Source: Planctomycetota bacterium (lineage in GTDB: Bacteria > Planctomycetota > SZUA-567). Taken from it: 64,000 nucleotides of DNA. A program made the position numbers and the translations under genes. The stretch covers positions 62,001 through 126,000 of the forward strand of contig JAGUZQ010000120.1 in assembly GCA_020060765.1 (NCBI GenBank), read 5' to 3'. Each line of letters begins with the position of its first letter. Position 1 is the stretch's first letter. This document shows positions 59,898-64,000 of this stretch, piece after piece. The notes beneath the pieces were generated by a model. That model was not told the DNA's origin. It saw only the letters and a program-made list of their open reading frames with translations, and ran no database searches.

Positions 59898-62480
59898 CTA
59901 GAATTTTTCCTTGTCTTCCTCCGTCAGATCATCCTGCGAAACTTCCATGTCCTCGTCATCGCCGATTCCTGTTTCGAGATCGTCGGAGGAAACCTGCAAT
60001 TCGCCCTCCAGAATATCGGCAGATTCGCCGCCAAAGTCATCGTCCGAGGTGATGAAACCGCTGGGGGAACCGGCATAACCGTCCAGTCCACCCGATTCAT
60101 CGAAATAATCGCTGGTATCCGAATCATCCTCTACCGCCGAATCGAGCGAGACAGAGAGCGGTCTTTCGTCGCCGTCCCAGTCCTGACCGTCGGCGACCAC
60201 GCTGATGCTTTCCTCCGGCACGTCAACAGACGCATCCTCCGGCTTGCGGAAACGGTGTTCGTCTCCCAGCAGCACCACTTCGTGCAGATTGGTTTCGTAA
60301 AGTTCCTCGGGAGTAACGTCACGGGGAATGAAAAACCTGCCGCTCCCCTCGATGTATTCCGCTTTCAGCTTTTTGGGAAACGCGCCTTCTGCTCCCACCA
60401 CCGTCACCGGCCCGTGGCACAGCGCGCACTTCAGGTTATCGCGGCAGGCGTAGGATTTGGGCAGCATGAACCGCGCATGACAGTCGCCACAGTACGCCTT
60501 CATGTTGCGGGAACCGTCGATGGCGTCCATCACGCCGGTATCCTCTTCCTTTTCGACATCGTCGGCGGAAACGGAAAATTCGTCTTCAAGATCAGACAGG
60601 GAGACGTCCAGCGCCTCCTCTGCGAGAGCGGAAGACTCTTCCAGATCGTCAAGGCTAACCGCCAGTTCCGCCTCTTCCTCCCCGACCGCAACATCGTCAA
60701 GACTGACGGAAAGTTCTTCTTCCTCAACCGCAACGTCTTCCAGGCCGACTGAGAGTTCAGCCCCTAAAGTTTCGCCGCCGCCGGCATCAAGTTCCTCGCC
60801 TTCGGGAGTTTCCTCAAGTTCGTCCAGCGCGACCAGTTCGTCCTGGCCAGTTTCCTCCTCGCCTGCGACAAGCGGCTCTTCTTCATCGACTGAAACCTCG
60901 TCCAGACCGACGGAGAGTACATCCCCTAAAGTTTCGCCACCGCCGGCATCGAGTTCCTCGCCTTCGGGAGTTTCCTCAAGTTCGTCCAGCGCGACCAGTT
61001 CATCCTGACCGGTTTCCTCCTCGCCTGCAACAAGCGGCTCTTCTTCCTCAACCGGAGCGAGAGAAATTTCTTCCTCAATCATCTCCTCCGCCATAGCGAG
61101 AGGCTCTTCTCCAGCCAGTTCCTCCGCAACAATAAGAGGTTCTTCTTCCGAAATGGAGACGTCGTCCAGACTGATGGCCAATTCCTCTTCCGCGAGCAGA
61201 GGCTCTTCCCACAGTTCTTCCGCCGGGACGAGAGGCTCCTCTTCCTCAACCGAGACCTCTTCCAAGCTGACTGCAAGTTCGTCTTCCGCCAGCTCTTCTT
61301 CCTCTATCAGTTCTGCCTCAACGGCGAACGATTCTTCTTCCGCAACAGACTCGACAGAGGCATCGTCGAGGCTTAATGCCAGCTCATTTTCTTCAGCCGC
61401 TGCATCTTCCAGGCTGACGGCAAGTTCGTCTTCGGACAGTTCCTCTTCCAATTCCTCCAGCGCAACCAGTTCGTCTTCGTCTTCCTCGACCGAGACAAGA
61501 GGAACTTCTTGCCCGATCAGTTCTTCCGCAACGGCGAACGATTCTTCTTCCGCAACAGACTCGACAGAGACATCGTCGAGGCTTAATGCCAGCTCATTTT
61601 CTTCAGCCGCTGCATCTTCCAGGCTGACGGCAAGTTCGTCTTCGGACAGCTCCTCTTCCAATTCCTCCAGCGCAACCAGTTCGTCCTCGTCTTCCTCGAC
61701 CGAGACAAGAGGAACTTCTTGCCCGATCAGTTCTTCCGCAACGGCGAGAGGTTTCTCTTCCACCAGTTCCGCCGATACGACAAGCGGCTCCTCGTCCTCC
61801 TCGGAGATATCGTCCATATCCAGACCACCACCGATAGTGATGTTTTCGACCGAAACTTCCAGGTCGAGCGCGTCGATATCCTCCAGGTATTCGAGATTTA
61901 CATCCAGTTCGTCCTCGCCTGACAAATCATCAAGCGAAATCTCAATCTCGTTTTTCTGCTCCTCCACCACTGGAACTTCCGCCACAACAACGTCGGGTTC
62001 CGCCTCATCCTCCATAATTTCCGGCTCGGGTTCAGGCGCAACCGCCGGTTCCATCGCGGACACCATCGGCTCCTCCTCGAAGGTCGCGACGGTATGAGCA
62101 TTATGGGCATTGATGGCGGCCGCGAAAGCGCTGTGGCTAGCCACGTCCATCTCGAACAGGTCTTCCTGCGGCTCCTCGTCCAACTCCGCCAGCAACGGGT
62201 GATCCGGCAGTTGCGGAATATCGTCCTCAGCTATTTCCGGTTCCGGGACGGGCTCCTCTTCCCGGGGAATGACGCGGGTAATCTTGCGCAGGTCGTGCAG
62301 CCGGGCGCGGCGGCGGGAAACCGCTTCTTCCCGTTTTTCCTGAGGTACCGGGGGGGGAGTAATCTGAATCTGCATACCGGTGTCGACGACAGCGCGGCAT
62401 TTCTTGCAATAAAACTTTATGCCCTTCTTCTCGTCGGGAACATTGTATTGCGCGCCACAAGCAGGACAACATGCGATCAT
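59898..62480 (-). CDS. Long acidic zinc-ribbon protein with repeated SLDD-type motifs
   Basis: 860 aa. The N-terminal zinc ribbon is of the MJ0042 kind (CPACGAQYNVPDEKKG, then CKKC). A second four-Cys cluster lies near residue 660 (YCGDCHARF, CALCHG). Between them, and again at the end, is an extremely acidic low-complexity region with 15 or more versions of a short motif close to VSLDDV (SLDDLS, SLEDAA, SLDDVS, GLDEVS, SLSDLE, SQDDLT). No signal peptide or membrane segment is present. The repeats are partly recent DNA duplications (210-bp and 162-bp periods). A scaffold or regulatory protein binding a basic partner is plausible; no function is known. Confidence 0.7.
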   Translation of the reverse strand: MIACCPACGAQYNVPDEKKGIKFYCKKCRAVVDTGMQIQITPPPVPQEKREEAVSRRRARLHDLRKITRVIPREEEPVPEPEIAEDDIPQLPDHPLLAELDEEPQEDLFEMDVASHSAFAAAINAHNAHTVATFEEEPMVSAMEPAVAPEPEPEIMEDEAEPDVVVAEVPVVEEQKNEIEISLDDLSGEDELDVNLEYLEDIDALDLEVSVENITIGGGLDMDDISEEDEEPLVVSAELVEEKPLAVAEELIGQEVPLVSVEEDEDELVALEELEEELSEDELAVSLEDAAAEENELALSLDDVSVESVAEEESFAVAEELIGQEVPLVSVEEDEDELVALEELEEELSEDELAVSLEDAAAEENELALSLDDASVESVAEEESFAVEAELIEEEELAEDELAVSLEEVSVEEEEPLVPAEELWEEPLLAEEELAISLDDVSISEEEPLIVAEELAGEEPLAMAEEMIEEEISLAPVEEEEPLVAGEEETGQDELVALDELEETPEGEELDAGGGETLGDVLSVGLDEVSVDEEEPLVAGEEETGQDELVALDELEETPEGEELDAGGGETLGAELSVGLEDVAVEEEELSVSLDDVAVGEEEAELAVSLDDLEESSALAEEALDVSLSDLEDEFSVSADDVEKEEDTGVMDAIDGSRNMKAYCGDCHARFMLPKSYACRDNLKCALCHGPVTVVGAEGAFPKKLKAEYIEGSGRFFIPRDVTPEELYETNLHEVVLLGDEHRFRKPEDASVDVPEESISVVADGQDWDGDERPLSVSLDSAVEDDSDTSDYFDESGGLDGYAGSPSGFITSDDDFGGESADILEGELQVSSDDLETGIGDDEDMEVSQDDLTEEDKEKF
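60772..61095. repeat. Tandem 162-bp repeat inside the acidic protein gene
   Basis: Two copies in frame (54 codons each), offset by exactly 162 bp, encoding the EEEPLVAGEEETGQDELVAL block through GGGETLG and a GLDEV-type motif. Only a few substitutions separate them. Confidence 0.7.
61321..61740. repeat. Tandem 210-bp repeat inside the acidic protein gene
   Basis: Two nearly identical 210-bp units (61321-61530 and 61531-61740), 70 codons each, containing ELIGQEVPLVSVEEDEDEL and two SLxD motifs. High identity points to recent duplication or gene conversion; assemblies could collapse it. Confidence 0.8.
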
Positions 62481-62678
62481 TCATCACCCCCAGGAATCTC
62501 TGAAACTACAAATGGCAAGCTTGCGCGCAGGCGCAACGAGTTTGATCTGGCAGACTAGTCATTTTTTCAGGAAGTCACCATGTGCCATGGAGTTATTGTT
62601 TACCTATAAGGTCAGCCCCAGTCAAGCAAAATAATTGTTATGTTACAGTGCTTTAATGAAAGTTTACTCGACCTGGAG

Positions 62679-63407
62679 TTATTGCTCACATTTCGAAAGG
62701 CTGGTTTCCCAGTCGGGGAAAAGCGAATCGCAGGCACGACGCAAATCCTCAGGCAGCGGCGCCTCCAGTTTCAGGATTTCTCCGTTCTCCGGATGCGGCA
62801 AGGCGATACGCCACGCGTGCAGGGCTTGCCGCGCCAGTCCACAGCTTTTTTTCAGAGCCGCGTTTTCCGGCCTGTGCCCATACTGGTCGTCGCCCGCCAC
62901 AGGATAACCCAACGCCTGGGCATGGACGCGGATCTGATGAGTACGCCCTTGCCGGGGACGGAACAGAACAAGGCTGGCGCTCCCTTCGCCGGAAATCAGC
63001 AATTTGTAATCGGTCTCCGCTTCCAGCCCGCCTCTGCCCTTGACCACGCGCACCGGCATGTGGCCGCCCTGCCATTCCGTCAGGTTGCGCCTGATCGTGC
63101 CGGAGGGATTTCGGGGGACTCCCAGACAGAGCGCCAGATACAGCTTGATGGTCTGACGTTGCCGGAAAATATCCTCCAGCTTTTTCAGCGACGCGTCGTC
63201 CGTGCCGAAAAGCTGCACGCCGGTGGTGTCGCGGTCGAGGCGGTGGGCGGGAGCGAGGCGGGGCAGGTTCAGCGCCCGCCGCAGGAGACTGCTGAAACAA
63301 TTTTTGCCGCCGCCCTGGACAAAAGTTTCCCATCCCGCCGGTTTCGCCGCCGCCACCAGGTTGCGGTCGGAGTATATTACCAGGGTTTCAGGATTTTCGA
63401 TTTGCAT
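62679..63407 (-). CDS. RluA-family pseudouridine synthase
   Basis: 242 aa. It has the RluA catalytic motif HRLDRDTTGVQLF (catalytic Asp in RLD), NLVAAAKPAGW at the N-terminus, KLYLALCLG, and the C-terminal GRTHQIRVHAQALGYPVAGDDQYG. No S4 domain is present, so it is of the short RluA type. The target could be rRNA or tRNA and cannot be told from sequence. The ribosome-binding site before the ATG is weak (GAGA). Phased repeats lie just upstream. It ends about 200 nt before the start of the acidic zinc-ribbon gene on the same strand. Confidence 0.9.
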   Translation of the reverse strand: MQIENPETLVIYSDRNLVAAAKPAGWETFVQGGGKNCFSSLLRRALNLPRLAPAHRLDRDTTGVQLFGTDDASLKKLEDIFRQRQTIKLYLALCLGVPRNPSGTIRRNLTEWQGGHMPVRVVKGRGGLEAETDYKLLISGEGSASLVLFRPRQGRTHQIRVHAQALGYPVAGDDQYGHRPENAALKKSCGLARQALHAWRIALPHPENGEILKLEAPLPEDLRRACDSLFPDWETSLSKCEQ

Positions 63408-63422
63408 GGGGTTCTCAAAAAA

Positions 63423-63553
63423 AGGGACTAAGGCTCTAAGGGACTAAGGTTCTGGTTGGAGAATATCCTTGCTTGCATAAGCTTTTCACAATTCTAAGAT
63501 GTCAGTACCGCGTCTGTAAAAATAAATCTTAGAGCCTTAGTCCCATAGTCCCT
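63423..63553. repeat. 8-bp phased repeat in inverted arms (AGGGACTA family), second site
   Basis: Left arm 63423-63446 (AGGGACTA, AGGCTCTA, AGGGACTA) and right arm 63530-63553 (TAGAGCCT, TAGTCCCA, TAGTCCCT) are inverted. Between them about 80 bp of ordinary sequence. Same units in the same order as 27105-27128. Confidence 0.82.
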
Positions 63554-63662
63554 AAAAAGTATACCAATTTCCCCACCCGCACGAAACCGCCAGCACGCTT
63601 TTTCTTGCATGCTGAAGGAAATCATGTATGGTTGCACTTTTACTTCCCAGGATGAAACGTGC

Positions 63663-64000
63663 ATGTTGACTGTAATTCTGTCCGCTCCCGCGCTGGTCAA
63701 GGTCATGGGCGCGCTGGCCGTGGTGATTGTCCTCAATTCACTATTGCACAAACTGCTGCCAGCGTTGGTGGCGGCTACGCTGGTGCTGGCGCTGTGGTGC
63801 GGGCATCCGTTGTTGCCGGGGAAAAGCTCGAAAGGGATTATCCAGATCGCGACGGCGGAGCTATTTTCCCCCGATCTGCTACTGTTGCTGGCGATAGTCG
63901 CTCTGATCGTATTTCTGAGTTCGCAGATGTCGGCGGCGGGAGTGATGCACGATCTTGTCGGCGCGGTGCGCGCGCGGCTGTCTCCCCGCGCGGCCATCGC
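63663..64000 (+). CDS. Membrane protein start, DUF401-like (truncated by window edge)
   Basis: 112 codons are visible, starting at the ATG at 63663 with AGGA about 10 nt upstream; the frame is open to the window end. The sequence is strongly hydrophobic: LVKVMGALAVVIVLNSLLH, LVAATLVLALWCG, LLLLLAIVALIVFLSSQM, followed by AGVMHDLVGAVRARLSPRAAI. This pattern resembles the start of DUF401-type integral membrane permeases. The opposite-strand frame covering the same bases is a shadow. A weak promoter-like pair (TTGCAT and TATGGT, 63605-63632) lies upstream. Confidence 0.55.
   Translation, partial: MLTVILSAPALVKVMGALAVVIVLNSLLHKLLPALVAATLVLALWCGHPLLPGKSSKGIIQIATAELFSPDLLLLLAIVALIVFLSSQMSAAGVMHDLVGAVRARLSPRAAI

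Noticed and set aside
63494-63997. Minus-strand frame at the window end
   Set aside because: The plus strand encodes a hydrophobic membrane-protein start with an ATG and Shine-Dalgarno; the minus frame also runs through phased repeat DNA.

Overview
The window reads as a chromosomal segment from a PVC-superphylum bacterium, most likely Lentisphaerota (Victivallales-like). This rests on the mix of H-X9-DG prepilin-like proteins with the FTLVELLVV signal, very large exported LamG proteins, several uroporphyrinogen-decarboxylase-like (URO-D) proteins of the type placed in sugar operons, a cytoplasmic-looking sulfatase, GH78, GH20 and DUF6259 hydrolases, and DUF3352-like exported proteins. The assignment is inference from gene content; no rRNA is present. 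The DNA is moderately GC-rich, with AT-rich promoter regions and one AT-rich gene. I saw no tRNA, rRNA, CRISPR array or insertion sequence with a transposase.

Layout. 1-1.2 kb: tail of a CheY-like receiver and a CheB-like methylesterase. 1.3-15.5 kb: two copies of an unusual two-gene module. Each has an AbiEi-type winged-helix domain fused in frame to a prepilin/H-X9-DG protein, followed closely by a giant secreted carbohydrate-active protein. Between the copies lie an aldo/keto reductase, a small zinc protein, coaX and a URO-D protein. 15.5-18 kb: a second URO-D protein and an AraC regulator. 18.1-26.3 kb: an unbroken plus-strand chain (HIT protein, a fused zinc anti-sigma/sigma-like protein, a TlyA-like methyltransferase, a flippase, LacI, a membrane sensor, a sensor-MFS fusion, a PF04392 binding protein), most junctions overlapping. 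26.4-37.5 kb: mixed housekeeping and envelope genes (DUF4254, FTR-like, DUF3352-like, phoU, Gfo/Idh, NFACT-R, DUF523-DUF1722, GT39-like, smpB, M15 peptidase).

37.5-53.3 kb is a polysaccharide-use region. A rhamnose operon (class II aldolase-rhamnose isomerase fusion, URO-D, GH78) lies divergent from a RhaS/R-like AraC gene. Next is a sulfatase divergent from another AraC gene. Then comes an amino-sugar operon (GntR/LacI-type repressor, GH20, a two-SIS MurQ/GCKR-like protein, a DUF6259 hydrolase) with a promoter-overlapping operator. 53.5-64 kb: acnB, an AT-rich lipoprotein boxed in by inverted repeats, a second DUF3352-like protein, an RnfG-like protein, a long acidic zinc-ribbon repeat protein, an RluA-type pseudouridine synthase, and the start of a DUF401-like membrane protein.

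Intergenic DNA is rich in two kinds of repeat. One is a palindromic MITE/REP-like element (four copies plus a half copy). The other is a set of 7- and 8-bp phased repeats arranged as inverted pairs. The most interesting candidate for an undescribed system is the duplicated winged-helix/prepilin fusion plus secreted hydrolase module: processing of the prepilin signal would release a soluble DNA-binding domain.
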